From assembly GCA_905214605.1 (NCBI GenBank), contig CAJMMY010000010.1:1-14380 (forward strand): a stretch of DNA of 14,380 bases, given 5' to 3'. Made by a program: the position numbers and the translations under genes. Below, one piece after another: positions 1-7,088 of this stretch. Within the stretch, counting starts at the first letter, position 1. Each line of letters opens with the position of its first letter. The DNA comes from an uncultured bacterium. GTDB taxonomy: Bacteria; Bacillota_A; Clostridia; Oscillospirales; Oscillospiraceae. The notes below the pieces were generated by a model. It saw only the letters and a list, made by a program, of their open reading frames with translations. It was not told the DNA's origin and did no database searches.

Positions 1-276
1 CTCGCTGCCGCTGAGGTAAACGCGGAAACCGCCCTTCATCCACAGCAGAGTTTTAATCAGACGGTCAATATAATAGATGTCCGCCTCACGATATTCCTCG
101 GTGCCGTGAATCCTGGTGTGCACAGCGGCCACCTGACCCTGAGAACGCTCCACAGCCACGGAGAAAGGCTCCGCAGCGTCTGCCAGAAATGCCTCGTTAA
201 AACGGCCCAGGGGAATGAACTCCGGATCCAGAGACGGCAGGTGCCGCACCGGAACGTCAATGCCCAGATACTTCAT
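1..276 (-). CDS. ROK-family sugar kinase-like protein, N-terminal part (runs off the window)
   Basis: The minus strand carries an open frame of 92 codons from an ATG at 276 to the window edge, with no stop. A GAGGAGG ribosome site sits about 8 nt upstream. The N-terminus (MKYLGIDVPVRHLPSLDPEF...) has a FNEAFLA stretch, then a charged segment, then LIKTLLWMKGGFRVYLSG. From memory this matches the conserved region that precedes the ATPase/ROK domain in a subgroup of about 400-residue Firmicutes ROK proteins (LDPGFVPAALFNRAF..., KFLLWxxGGWxxYVxGP). The catalytic ROK motifs lie outside the window, so kinase activity is not seen directly. Divergent placement from an AGE epimerase and nearness to nagA/nagB suggest a GlcNAc (or ManNAc) kinase supplying GlcNAc-6-P. 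It could instead be a non-catalytic ROK protein or regulator. Confidence 0.6.
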   Translation of the reverse strand, partial: MKYLGIDVPVRHLPSLDPEFIPLGRFNEAFLADAAEPFSVAVERSQGQVAAVHTRIHGTEEYREADIYYIDRLIKTLLWMKGGFRVYLSGSE

Positions 277-304
277 ATTGTATATCCTCCTCAGATTACT
301 CTCT

Positions 305-326
305 CAAACGTCCTGCCGGACGTTTG
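305..326. promoter_or_regulatory. Perfect inverted repeat, candidate operator or leader hairpin
   Basis: CAAACGTCC (305-313) and GGACGTTTG (318-326) are exact reverse complements separated by TGCC. The repeat lies just downstream of the proposed minus-strand promoter (344-372), about 11-32 nt into that transcript, and about 25 nt before the minus-strand ribosome site. It could be a repressor operator for the divergent control region or a 5'-leader hairpin. There is no T-run on either side, so it is not a terminator. Confidence 0.5.
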
Positions 327-343
327 CATACTTTCACAAATAC

Positions 344-372
344 AGACTATCAGTTTCTACCCCCGGGGTCAA
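344..372 (-). promoter_or_regulatory. Promoter candidate for the ROK-family gene
   Basis: On the minus strand, TTGACC (372-367) and TAGTCT (349-344) are 17 nt apart, with TGA directly before the -10, giving an extended -10 (TGn). The -10 itself matches consensus at only three of six positions. The spacer contains the GC-rich stretch CCGGGGG. Its -35 lies 28 nt from the -35 of the divergent epimerase promoter, so one regulator could control both. Confidence 0.45.
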
Positions 373-400
373 GGGGATAGAAAAATTTTTTATTCTCTCC

Positions 401-429
401 TTGACGGAATGGGCGGAAGGAAATACAAT
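401..429 (+). promoter_or_regulatory. Sigma-A-type promoter for the AGE epimerase
   Basis: TTGACG (401-406) and TACAAT (424-429) are separated by exactly 17 nt, each one base from consensus. Transcription would start near 436, giving a leader of about 50 nt before the ATG at 489. Confidence 0.7.
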
Positions 430-488
430 GTTGCTGATCAAATCCGGCAATACAGTTTTATGATAGAACAATAGGGAGGATTCTGCGA

Positions 489-1694
489 ATGGTAGAAAAA
501 GCAACGTTGCAGTCCTATCGGGACTGGGTGCAGAGCGAACTGCAGGCCAGTGTAAATTTCTGGCTGAAACACGGTATGGACCCGGTAAACGGCGGTGTTT
601 ACACCTGTCTGGACCGGAAAGGTGAGATTTATTCCACGGACAAGAGCGTTTGGATGCAGGGCCGCTGCGGCTGGATGTTTGCACATCTGTGCAGCCAGTA
701 CGGCGTGAAAGAGGAGTGGCTGGCTGCGTCTAAAAGCTGCATTGATTTTCTGGAGGACCACTGCCGGAATGCCGCTGCCGGCAATCGGCTGTACTTCACC
801 GTCACGGCAGAGGGCGCGCCCCTGCGTCAGCGCCGGTATTATTTCTCCGAGGCGTTCTATGCGCTGGCAAATGCGGAGTATTACGGCGTGACCGGTGAGG
901 AAGAACATCTGAAACGGGCTCGCTGGGCTTACGACCTGTACTGGGATCTGAGCCACGGCGCATCGGACCCCACGGGTATGGGCCCCAAGACCATTCCGGA
1001 AACCCGTACCGGCCGTGCATTCGGCCTGCCGATGATTATTCTGTACGTGACCGGCACCATGCTGCAGGTGGACCCGGAGCGGAAAGCACTCTATGAGGAG
1101 CGGGCACAGCAGTGCGTGGACGAGATTTTCAAATATCACGTTCACCCGGAGCTGAAGTGCGTTCTGGAGAACGTGGCAGAGGACGGCACCCCCCGGCTGT
1201 ACTACACCGAGGGCCGCACCGTGAACCCCGGTCACGACATCGAGGGCGTTTGGTTCCTGCTGGAGCATGCAAAACGTACCGGCGATGCAGAGCTGGTGCA
1301 GAAGGCTGCGGAAATCTTCAACTGGGCCATCGAGGCCGGTTGGGATCAGGAGTACGGCGGACTGCTGTACTTTATCGACTGCCTGGGCAAACCGCCCGAG
1401 GCTTATGAGCACGATATGAAACTGTGGTGGCCCCACAACGAAATCATGATTTCCTCTCTGATGCTCTACCGCGACACCGGAGACGAGAAGTATTTCGATT
1501 GGTTTGAAAAGGTCATGGATTACTGCAAAAAGCATTTTGCAGACCCGGAATACGGCGAGTGGTACGGCTATCTCCGCCGGGATGGTCTGCCCACCATGCC
1601 CTCCACCAAGGGTTCCACCTTTAAAGGCCCCTTCCATCTGCCCCGCGCACTGATGCTGTGCGACAAGATGCTGGGTGAGCTGCTGGCTCGTTAA
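489..1694 (+). CDS. AGE family N-acylglucosamine 2-epimerase (ManNAc to GlcNAc)
   Basis: The 401-residue product has the usual length of the AGE/renin-binding-protein family, an (alpha/alpha)6 barrel that interconverts ManNAc and GlcNAc in the cytoplasm. Visible family motifs are WMQGR at about 55-59 (conserved Arg59), PGHDIEG at 247-253 (His249, matching the catalytic His after helix 8), LWWPHNE at 312-318, and the C-terminal KGPFHLPR at 379-386 (His383, second catalytic His). The ATG at 489 has GGGAGGA 8 nt upstream. It sits between the divergent ROK gene and the transporter/nanA genes, and no phosphate-dependent NanE is present. This implies epimerisation of free ManNAc before phosphorylation, as in the Bacteroides-type route. 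A cellobiose or mannose epimerase is less likely given the context and the His pattern. It has its own promoter and terminator, so it is transcribed apart from the transporter. Confidence 0.88.
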   Translation: MVEKATLQSYRDWVQSELQASVNFWLKHGMDPVNGGVYTCLDRKGEIYSTDKSVWMQGRCGWMFAHLCSQYGVKEEWLAASKSCIDFLEDHCRNAAAGNRLYFTVTAEGAPLRQRRYYFSEAFYALANAEYYGVTGEEEHLKRARWAYDLYWDLSHGASDPTGMGPKTIPETRTGRAFGLPMIILYVTGTMLQVDPERKALYEERAQQCVDEIFKYHVHPELKCVLENVAEDGTPRLYYTEGRTVNPGHDIEGVWFLLEHAKRTGDAELVQKAAEIFNWAIEAGWDQEYGGLLYFIDCLGKPPEAYEHDMKLWWPHNEIMISSLMLYRDTGDEKYFDWFEKVMDYCKKHFADPEYGEWYGYLRRDGLPTMPSTKGSTFKGPFHLPRALMLCDKMLGELLAR

Positions 1695-1710
1695 TTCCAT
1701 CAAGCAATAC

Positions 1711-1743
1711 AAAATCTCCCCGGACCGCACCGGGGAGATTTTT
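1711..1743 (+). terminator. Rho-independent terminator after the epimerase gene
   Basis: A perfect 13-bp stem (1711-1723 with 1730-1742, core TCTCCCCGG/CCGGGGAGA) closes a 6-nt loop and ends in TTTTT (1739-1743), starting 17 nt after the TAA. The A-run on the left arm means it could also work on the other strand. Confidence 0.85.
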
Positions 1744-1823
1744 GTCGCAGAGGGAAAAACAGTTCCGAAAAAACGAAAATTTGTGAAGAAAAGCACGAAG
1801 TTTCTACGGTTACAATTGCTAAT

Positions 1824-1839
1824 AAATTTATGTAAATTT
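1824..1839. promoter_or_regulatory. AT-rich palindrome upstream of the binding-protein promoter
   Basis: AAATTTA (1824-1830), TG, TAAATTT (1833-1839) form a perfect inverted repeat about 41 nt upstream of the -35 box. That position suits an activator site. The surrounding region is AT-rich, so chance symmetry or an UP-like element is also possible. The rest of 1744-1879 shows nothing else that I can support. Confidence 0.3.
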
Positions 1840-1879
1840 GTTGATTTTTACCAGGTTTTGCCTTTTCAGTGGCTGCAAC

Positions 1880-1909
1880 TTGACAATGTTTCTGTGCTGA
1901 TTGTATAAT
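1880..1909 (+). promoter_or_regulatory. Consensus promoter for the sugar-binding protein and transporter operon
   Basis: TTGACA (1880-1885) and TATAAT (1904-1909) are both perfect consensus hexamers with an 18-nt spacer. Predicted transcription start is near 1916, leaving a leader of about 77 nt before the ATG at 1993. This is the strongest promoter in the window and fits an abundant binding protein. Confidence 0.8.
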
Positions 1910-1992
1910 ATGTGTAACCTTGGTACGAACATGTGGGCGGCAATGTGCTCGCGTGGACGCACACAATTTTCAAAAATTTGAGGAGGCACCGT

Positions 1993-3327
1993 ATGAAGAA
2001 GATGAAACGGATTCTCGCATTGGTTCTGGCTCTGGCAATGATTTTCACATTGGCAGCCTGCGGCGAGAAGAAACAGCCCGCAACCGACGACAAAGATACT
2101 GATGGGCCCGCTACTACCAGCATCACCCTGTGGACTTACCCTGTTGGCAACTGGGGCAAAGAAGAGGATGTTAAGGCTCTGACCGACGCATTCAAGGCCG
2201 ACACCGGCATTGACGTGCAGGTTGAGTACCTGGCATACGCTGACGGCGACGATAAGGTCAACACCGCTATCACCGCCGGCAAGGCACCGGACCTGGTTCT
2301 GGAAGGACCCGAGCGTCTGGTTGCAAACTGGGGCGCAAACGGCTACATGGTGGATCTGAGCGATATGCTGGACGATACCGACAGACAGGAGATTCAGGAG
2401 TCCGTCCTGACTGCTTGCACCAACGCTGACGGCGCTGTTTACGAGTATCCTCTGGTTATGACCGCACATTGCATGGCCATCAACCTGAACGCATTCAAAG
2501 AAGCCGGCGCTGACCAGTATCTGGATCTGGAGAACCACACCTGGACCACCGAAGGCTTCATCAAGGCTGTTGAAGCTCTGTACGCAAAATACGGCGACAC
2601 CGTCGGTGCAGTTTACTGCGTCGGCCAGGGCGGCGACCAGGGCACCCGCGCACTGGTGAACAACCTGTACGGCGGCACCTTCACCGATGCTGAGCACACC
2701 AAGTACACTTGGGACGATCCCAAAAACATTCAGGCTCTGGAACAGCTGAAGGCTCTGGACGGCATCAACTTTGACGCATCCATCGCCGGCGGCGACGAAA
2801 TCGCACTGTTCTATCAGGGCGTTCTGAAGATGGCATTCTGCTGGAACATTGCACAGCAGCTGAACCCCAACGCAGCTGACACCGGCGCAGGCAAGACCAT
2901 GAACGGCGACGACATCGTGTTCATGAGCTTCCCCAGCGAGACCGGCGAGTCCAAGCTGCAGGGCGGCATCTGGGGCTTTGGTATCTTCGATAACGGCGAC
3001 GAGGCTAAGATCGAGGCTGCTAAGACCTTCATCAAGTGGATGGCTGACTCCGAGCACACTGTGGACGCAGTCAAGACCGCTAACTTCTTCCCTGTCCGCA
3101 GCGCAGCTGAGGGCACTGATCTGACCAACGTTTGGGCAGACAACGAAATTATGAGCGAGTATCAGACCCTGATGCCTTATCTGGGTGACTACTATCAGGT
3201 CACTAAGGGCTGGGCACAGGCACGTACTTCCTGGTGGAATATGCTCCAGAAAGTGGGCGCCGGTGAAGACATTACGCAGACCGTTACCACATTCTGCGAA
3301 GAGGCCAACGCAGCAGCTGCAGGCTGA
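1993..3327 (+). CDS. Extracellular sugar-binding lipoprotein of an ABC transporter (probable sialic acid import)
   Basis: The 444-residue product starts with a lipoprotein signal: MKKMKR, a hydrophobic core, then lipobox LAAC with the modifiable Cys23. The mature part has family 1 carbohydrate-binding features: TLWTYPVGNWG (early strand with aromatics), LVLEGPERLVANWG, TWTTEGFIKAVEALY and GGIWGFGIF near 325-335. It should be tethered outside the membrane and hand its ligand to the two downstream permeases. The ATG at 1993 has GAGGAGG 6 nt upstream; an in-frame ATG at 1933 would add a basic, non-signal-like stretch without a ribosome site. Ligand identity is inferred only from nanA, AGE, nagA and nagB next door: Neu5Ac, or a variant such as 2,7-anhydro-Neu5Ac, is plausible. 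Codons are of the highly expressed kind (many GGC, ACC, CTG). Confidence 0.85.
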   Translation: MKKMKRILALVLALAMIFTLAACGEKKQPATDDKDTDGPATTSITLWTYPVGNWGKEEDVKALTDAFKADTGIDVQVEYLAYADGDDKVNTAITAGKAPDLVLEGPERLVANWGANGYMVDLSDMLDDTDRQEIQESVLTACTNADGAVYEYPLVMTAHCMAINLNAFKEAGADQYLDLENHTWTTEGFIKAVEALYAKYGDTVGAVYCVGQGGDQGTRALVNNLYGGTFTDAEHTKYTWDDPKNIQALEQLKALDGINFDASIAGGDEIALFYQGVLKMAFCWNIAQQLNPNAADTGAGKTMNGDDIVFMSFPSETGESKLQGGIWGFGIFDNGDEAKIEAAKTFIKWMADSEHTVDAVKTANFFPVRSAAEGTDLTNVWADNEIMSEYQTLMPYLGDYYQVTKGWAQARTSWWNMLQKVGAGEDITQTVTTFCEEANAAAAG

Positions 3328-3362
3328 TTCCGAATGAATCCTGTGTCTTAACAAGGGTTCGC

Positions 3363-3399
3363 GCGCCCCTCCCCCAATGCGCGGGGAGGGGCGCTTTTT
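3363..3399 (+). terminator. Strong intrinsic terminator/attenuator between the binding-protein and permease genes
   Basis: GCGCCCCTCCCC (3363-3374) pairs perfectly with GGGGAGGGGCGC (3383-3394) over an 8-nt loop and is followed by TTTTT (3395-3399). I see no good promoter between here and the permease at 3499, so the permeases are probably expressed by partial read-through. That would make the binding protein much more abundant than the membrane parts. Confidence 0.85.
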
Positions 3400-3406
3400 C
3401 TTCCTT

Positions 3407-3465
3407 GCAGAGATACGCGTTGCAGGTCGGGCAGCAGCTGTCGGACTTGTAACGCGTATCTCCGC
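3407..3465 (+). repeat. Long imperfect hairpin upstream of the permease genes
   Basis: Bases 3407-3434 fold onto 3438-3465 around a CAG loop. Of 28 opposed positions, 23 are Watson-Crick, 3 are G-T (3422/3450, 3425/3447, 3431/3441) and 2 are mismatched (3409/3463, 3429/3443). The block from GAGATACGCGTT (3410-3421) to AACGCGTATCTC (3451-3462) is perfect over 12 bp. G-T pairs suggest folding as RNA. There is no T-run, so it is not a second terminator. Possible roles are an mRNA processing or stability element for the permease transcript, or a REP-like intergenic repeat; the single window cannot tell these apart. Confidence 0.7.
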
Positions 3466-3498
3466 GCTTATTCAGTTACCAAGAGAGGGTGATTTTCT

Positions 3499-4413
3499 TT
3501 GGCAAAATCCAAACAGCCAAAGATGAGCCGGGCGCTGCAGCGCCGGGAAAATATTTCCGGATACCTGTTTATGCTGCCCAGTTTGATCTTTTTTGTGGGA
3601 TTCGTAATCATTCCCATGTTTATTTGTATCTTTACCAGTTTGACCGATGCCAACATGCATTCCAAAACGGCGACCTCCTTTGTCGGACTGGCAAACTTCG
3701 CGCGACTGTTTCAAGACAAAACCTTCCTGCGGGCATTGCGGAACACATTCGTAATTGTGGTGGTCAGTGTGCCTACAGTGTGTGCCTTTTCTCTGTGGGT
3801 CAGCTCTGCAATTTACAAGATGCACAGCGCGGCACGGTCCCTCTTCCGTATTATTTTCTATCTGCCCGTGGTAACCGGCTCCGTTGCCGTTACCGTGGTG
3901 TGGAAATGGATGTACAACAACTATTACGGTGTGTTTAACTATGTGCTCAAGGGCGCAGGTGTCATTGAACGGAATATCAACTGGCTGGGCGACGAGCGGT
4001 TTGCACTGTGGTGCATTATTCTGATCCTGTTTACCACCTCCGTGGGTCAGCCCATTGTGCTATATGTCTCCTCGCTGGGCAACGTGGACCAGTCTCTGGT
4101 GGAGGCGGCGCAGGTAGACGGCGCCAACAACATGCAGGTGTTCTGGAAAATCAAATGGCCCCAGATTATGCCCACCACTTTGTATATTCTGGTCATTACC
4201 ACCATCAACAGTTTCCAGTGCTTTGCGCTGATTCAGTTGTTGACGTCCGGCGGTTCCGGCACGAATACGGTTATGTACTATATTTACTACACGGCCTTCA
4301 AGCTCACGGAACAGAGCGGACACTTCGGTTACGCAAACGCCATGGGCGTTGTTTTGGCATTGGCCATTGCGGCGCTGTCGGCATTGCAGTTCCGATTGGC
4401 AAAAGAAACTTAA
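3499..4413 (+). CDS. Sugar ABC transporter permease, MalF-like
   Basis: The 304-residue product is an inner-membrane permease with about six hydrophobic helices (near 21-45, 82-105, 116-138, 168-192, 224-247, 281-299). It carries the EAA loop that docks on the ATPase (EAAQVDGANNMQVFWKIKWP, 202-221). The start is a TTG at 3499, with GAGGGTG (3485-3491) 7 nt upstream. The first in-frame ATG, at 3523, lacks a good ribosome site. A TTG start behind a terminator and hairpin should keep expression low relative to the binding protein. The TAA overlaps the ribosome site of the next permease, so the two are co-translated. It pairs with the downstream MalG-like protein; the substrate is inferred from the sialic acid genes around it. 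Confidence 0.9.
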   Translation: MAKSKQPKMSRALQRRENISGYLFMLPSLIFFVGFVIIPMFICIFTSLTDANMHSKTATSFVGLANFARLFQDKTFLRALRNTFVIVVVSVPTVCAFSLWVSSAIYKMHSAARSLFRIIFYLPVVTGSVAVTVVWKWMYNNYYGVFNYVLKGAGVIERNINWLGDERFALWCIILILFTTSVGQPIVLYVSSLGNVDQSLVEAAQVDGANNMQVFWKIKWPQIMPTTLYILVITTINSFQCFALIQLLTSGGSGTNTVMYYIYYTAFKLTEQSGHFGYANAMGVVLALAIAALSALQFRLAKET

Positions 4414-4425
4414 GGAGGTGGAACG

Positions 4426-5325
4426 ATGAAATCCGGAGTAGAACGGGTAACCCCGTATAAAATTCTCTCAGTTGTGCTTTTGGTCGTTCTGGCCTTGACG
4501 TTTTTGTTCCCATTGTATTGGATTATCACCGGTGCATTCAAAACCGGTCCCGAAATCAACGCCGTCACCCCGGTTTGGTTCCCCAGTGAGTGGACAACGG
4601 CGAACTTCCATAAGCTGTTCAATAACCGCACGGCACCGCTGTTCAGCATTGGACCGGCAGAAAATCCTTGGATTACCGGTCCCACCATTCCCGCAGCCAT
4701 TCGCTGGCTGATTAATACCGTGTTTATGTCCGTAACGGCTATGATTCTGACCTGCGCAACCGCTGCAATGGCAGGATATGCGCTGGCAAAGAAACGGTTC
4801 CGGGGCAGAGCCATTGTGTTCGGTCTGATTGTGTGCGCAATGGCATTGCCGAAACAGGTTATTTTGATTCCGCTGCTGAAAGAAATGTCTCAGCTGAATC
4901 TGTACAACACCCTTTGGGCGGTCATCTTCCCCACGGTGGGCTGGCCGTTCGGTGTGTTCCTGATGAAACAGTTTTCCGAGAGCATTCCCGGTGAAATTCT
5001 GGAGGCTGCCCGCATTGACGGCGCCGGTGAGTGGAAAACCTTCTCCACCATCGCATTGCCTATGCTGAAACCGGGCATCGGCGCTCTGGCAATCTTCACC
5101 TTCATCAACTCTTGGAACGACTACTTCATGCAGCTCGTTATGCTCAGCAGCAACAGCAATTACACCATTTCTCTGGGTATTGCAACGCTGCAGGCAGAAA
5201 CCTCCATTGATATGGGTATGCTGATGGCCGGCGCAGCGCTGGCATCTGTGCCCATCATCATTGTGTTTTTGATTTTCCAGAAATACTTCACTCAGGGTAT
5301 CACCATGGGTGCTGTAAAGGGTTAA
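4426..5325 (+). CDS. Sugar ABC transporter permease, MalG-like
   Basis: The 299-residue product is the second membrane subunit of the importer. It has a short N-terminal cytoplasmic stretch, a first helix near 11-34, a periplasm-like loop to about 90, and further helices near 96-118, 129-150, 162-180, 216-238 and 266-285. The EAA motif is at 193-199 (EAARIDG) and continues to LPMLKPG at about 211-217, as in CUT1-family permeases. The ATG at 4426 follows a full AAGGAGGTG site (4412-4420) that overlaps the upstream stop codon. A gap of 49 nt without a terminator leads to nanA, so the catabolic genes should be on the same transcript. Confidence 0.92.
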   Translation: MKSGVERVTPYKILSVVLLVVLALTFLFPLYWIITGAFKTGPEINAVTPVWFPSEWTTANFHKLFNNRTAPLFSIGPAENPWITGPTIPAAIRWLINTVFMSVTAMILTCATAAMAGYALAKKRFRGRAIVFGLIVCAMALPKQVILIPLLKEMSQLNLYNTLWAVIFPTVGWPFGVFLMKQFSESIPGEILEAARIDGAGEWKTFSTIALPMLKPGIGALAIFTFINSWNDYFMQLVMLSSNSNYTISLGIATLQAETSIDMGMLMAGAALASVPIIIVFLIFQKYFTQGITMGAVKG

Positions 5326-5374
5326 TACATCACATTTATATCGCTTTTGCAATTTGGAAAGGAAAGAAAGAATC

Positions 5375-6289
5375 ATGTTTGATATTACCAAGTATCAGGG
5401 CGTATTCCCCGCATTTTATGCTTGCTATGAGGACGACGGCACGGTGAGCACCACGCGTACCAAGGCATTGGCACGTTACCTGAAAAATAAGGGCGTGAAG
5501 GGTCTGTACGTAGGCGGCTCCTCCGGCGAGTGCATTTATCAGAGTGTGGAAGAGCGGAAACTGATTCTGGAAAGCGTCATGGAAGAAGTTGGCAGCGAGA
5601 TGACCATCATCGCACACGTTGCCTGCAACAATACGGCGGATTCCCAGATTCTGGCAGCACATGCCGAAAGTCTGGGCGTGGACGCCATTGCAGCCATTCC
5701 CCCCATTTACTTCCATCTGCCTCCCTACGGCATTGCCGAGTACTGGAACGATATTTCCGCAGCTGCTCCCAATACCGACTTTATCATTTACAACATTCCT
5801 CAGCTGGCAGGCGTGTCTCTGACCCAGGATTTGCTGCAGGAGATGCGGAAAAATCCCCGGGTCATCGGCGTGAAGAACAGCTCCATGCCTACCCAGGACA
5901 TCGAAATCTGGGAAGAAGTCGGCGGACCGGATTTCGTGGTGATGAACGGTCCCGACGAGCAGTTCGTTTCCGGTCTGGCAATGGGCGCAACCGGCGGTAT
6001 CGGCGGCACTTATGCAGTGATGCCGGAACTGTTCCTGAAGATTTATGAGCTGTATCAGAACGGAGACGTCAAACGGGCAGCACAGGTGCAGCATAAGGCT
6101 TGCCACATTATTTACACCATGTGCGGTGCACACGGCAATCTGTACGCTGTGATGAAAGAAATTCTGAAACGCCGGGGCGTGAATGTGGGTACCGTGCGGA
6201 AACCCCTGCCGGCACTGACCGAGAGCGACATGACCGTTGTGGAAAGCGCAATGGAGCAGATTGACGCTGCCATTGCAGAGTTCTGCTGA
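5375..6289 (+). CDS. nanA: N-acetylneuraminate lyase
   Basis: The 304-residue cytoplasmic aldolase of the DHDPS/NAL family splits N-acetylneuraminate into pyruvate and N-acetylmannosamine. Motifs match the family: GGSSGE at 47-52 (carboxylate-binding loop), IIYNIP at 137-142 with catalytic Tyr139, GVKNSS at 165-170 with Schiff-base Lys167, and NGPDEQF with Asp194-Glu195, the pair that in E. coli NanA (Asp191-Glu192) contacts the sugar tail and separates lyases from DHDPS. GGIGGTY at 207-213 has Gly where E. coli has Ser208. The ATG at 5375 follows AAAGGAAAG; an in-frame TTG at 5354 lies within or before the ribosome site and is less likely. It sits between the transporter and nagB/nagA, which fixes the sialic acid assignment. 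Confidence 0.92.
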   Translation: MFDITKYQGVFPAFYACYEDDGTVSTTRTKALARYLKNKGVKGLYVGGSSGECIYQSVEERKLILESVMEEVGSEMTIIAHVACNNTADSQILAAHAESLGVDAIAAIPPIYFHLPPYGIAEYWNDISAAAPNTDFIIYNIPQLAGVSLTQDLLQEMRKNPRVIGVKNSSMPTQDIEIWEEVGGPDFVVMNGPDEQFVSGLAMGATGGIGGTYAVMPELFLKIYELYQNGDVKRAAQVQHKACHIIYTMCGAHGNLYAVMKEILKRRGVNVGTVRKPLPALTESDMTVVESAMEQIDAAIAEFC

Positions 6290-6311
6290 GATAAGAGTAC
6301 GGAGGAGAACG

Positions 6312-7088
6312 ATGATGCGAATTTATCGGGAAACTGATTATGATGCGATGAGCCGCCGGGCGGCCAATCTGATTTCTGCGGAAGTCATTCGGAAACCGGA
6401 TTGCGTTTTGGGTCTGGCAACCGGCTCTACGCCCATCGGCACCTATCGGCAGCTGGCCGATTGGAATCGGCGGGGTGACTTTAGTTTCCGGGAAACGATC
6501 ACGGTCAATCTGGACGAGTACAAGGGTCTGGCTCCGACGCATGACCAGAGCTACCGCTACTTCATGCAGAAAAACTTCTTTGACATGATTGACATCGACC
6601 CGAAAAACACCCACGTGCCCGATGGTCTGGCAGCAGACCCGGAGGCGGAGTGCGCACGGTACGATGAATTGATTCGCAGCTTGGGCTACGCAGACCTGCA
6701 GCTGCTGGGTCTGGGACGCAACGGTCATATCGGCTTTAACGAGCCCTGCGACTGCTACATAAAGGAAACCCACGTGGTGGATTTGACGGAGAGCACCATT
6801 GAGGCCAATGCCCGGTTCTTCGCCAGCGCAGACGATGTGCCCCGGCAGGCATTGACCATGGGCATCGGCTGCATCATGGCTGCCCGCCGCGTACTGCTGA
6901 TTGCCAGCGGCGGGGATAAGGCAGAGGCTGTGTATCAGGCATTCTGCGGCCCCATTACGCCGGAGTGCCCGGCCTCCATTCTGCAGCTGCACCCGGATGT
7001 GGTTCTGGTGGGCGATGAGGCTGCTCTGGAGAAATTGACCGAATCCCGGAAAAAGCTGGGAGGAAAGAGAGAACTGATATGCGAGTAA
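6312..7088 (+). CDS. nagB: Glucosamine-6-phosphate deaminase
   Basis: The 258-residue enzyme turns glucosamine-6-phosphate into fructose-6-phosphate and ammonia, the last step that brings amino sugars into glycolysis. Motifs in order are LGLATGSTP at 33-41 (phosphate loop), NLDEY at 66-70 (Asp68, matching the proton-transfer Asp72 of E. coli), and LGLGRNGHIGFNEP at 132-145 with His139 and Glu144. SILQLHP follows near 222-228. Asn137 replaces E. coli Asp141, which is common in Firmicutes NagB. GGAGGAG (6301-6307) precedes two adjacent ATGs, at 6312 and 6315. Family alignment (MRIYRETDY) slightly favours 6315 and spacing favours 6312; the difference is one residue. It lies 22 nt after nanA and overlaps nagA by 10 nt. 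Confidence 0.93.
   Translation: MMRIYRETDYDAMSRRAANLISAEVIRKPDCVLGLATGSTPIGTYRQLADWNRRGDFSFRETITVNLDEYKGLAPTHDQSYRYFMQKNFFDMIDIDPKNTHVPDGLAADPEAECARYDELIRSLGYADLQLLGLGRNGHIGFNEPCDCYIKETHVVDLTESTIEANARFFASADDVPRQALTMGIGCIMAARRVLLIASGGDKAEAVYQAFCGPITPECPASILQLHPDVVLVGDEAALEKLTESRKKLGGKRELICE

Noticed and set aside
438..1796. Minus-strand open frame of 452 codons opposite the epimerase
   Set aside because: A shadow frame without motifs that runs through the epimerase promoter side and terminator.
1933..1992. Upstream ATG extending the binding protein by 20 residues
   Set aside because: It would place a basic, polar stretch before a textbook lipoprotein signal and has no ribosome site; GAGGAGG points to 1993.
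1828..3354. Minus-strand open frame of 508 codons opposite the binding-protein gene
   Set aside because: A shadow of a GC-biased gene: Cys/Val/Gln-rich with no motif and no ribosome site, while the plus strand has a lipobox, promoter and terminator.
6237..6311. N-terminal extension of NagB into the end of nanA
   Set aside because: It overlaps nanA in another frame, and GGAGGAG lies directly before the ATG at 6312.
6722..6727. NagB lacking the E. coli Asp141 (Asn137 here)
   Set aside because: Asn at this position is usual in Firmicutes NagB such as that of Bacillus subtilis, so it is not a defect.
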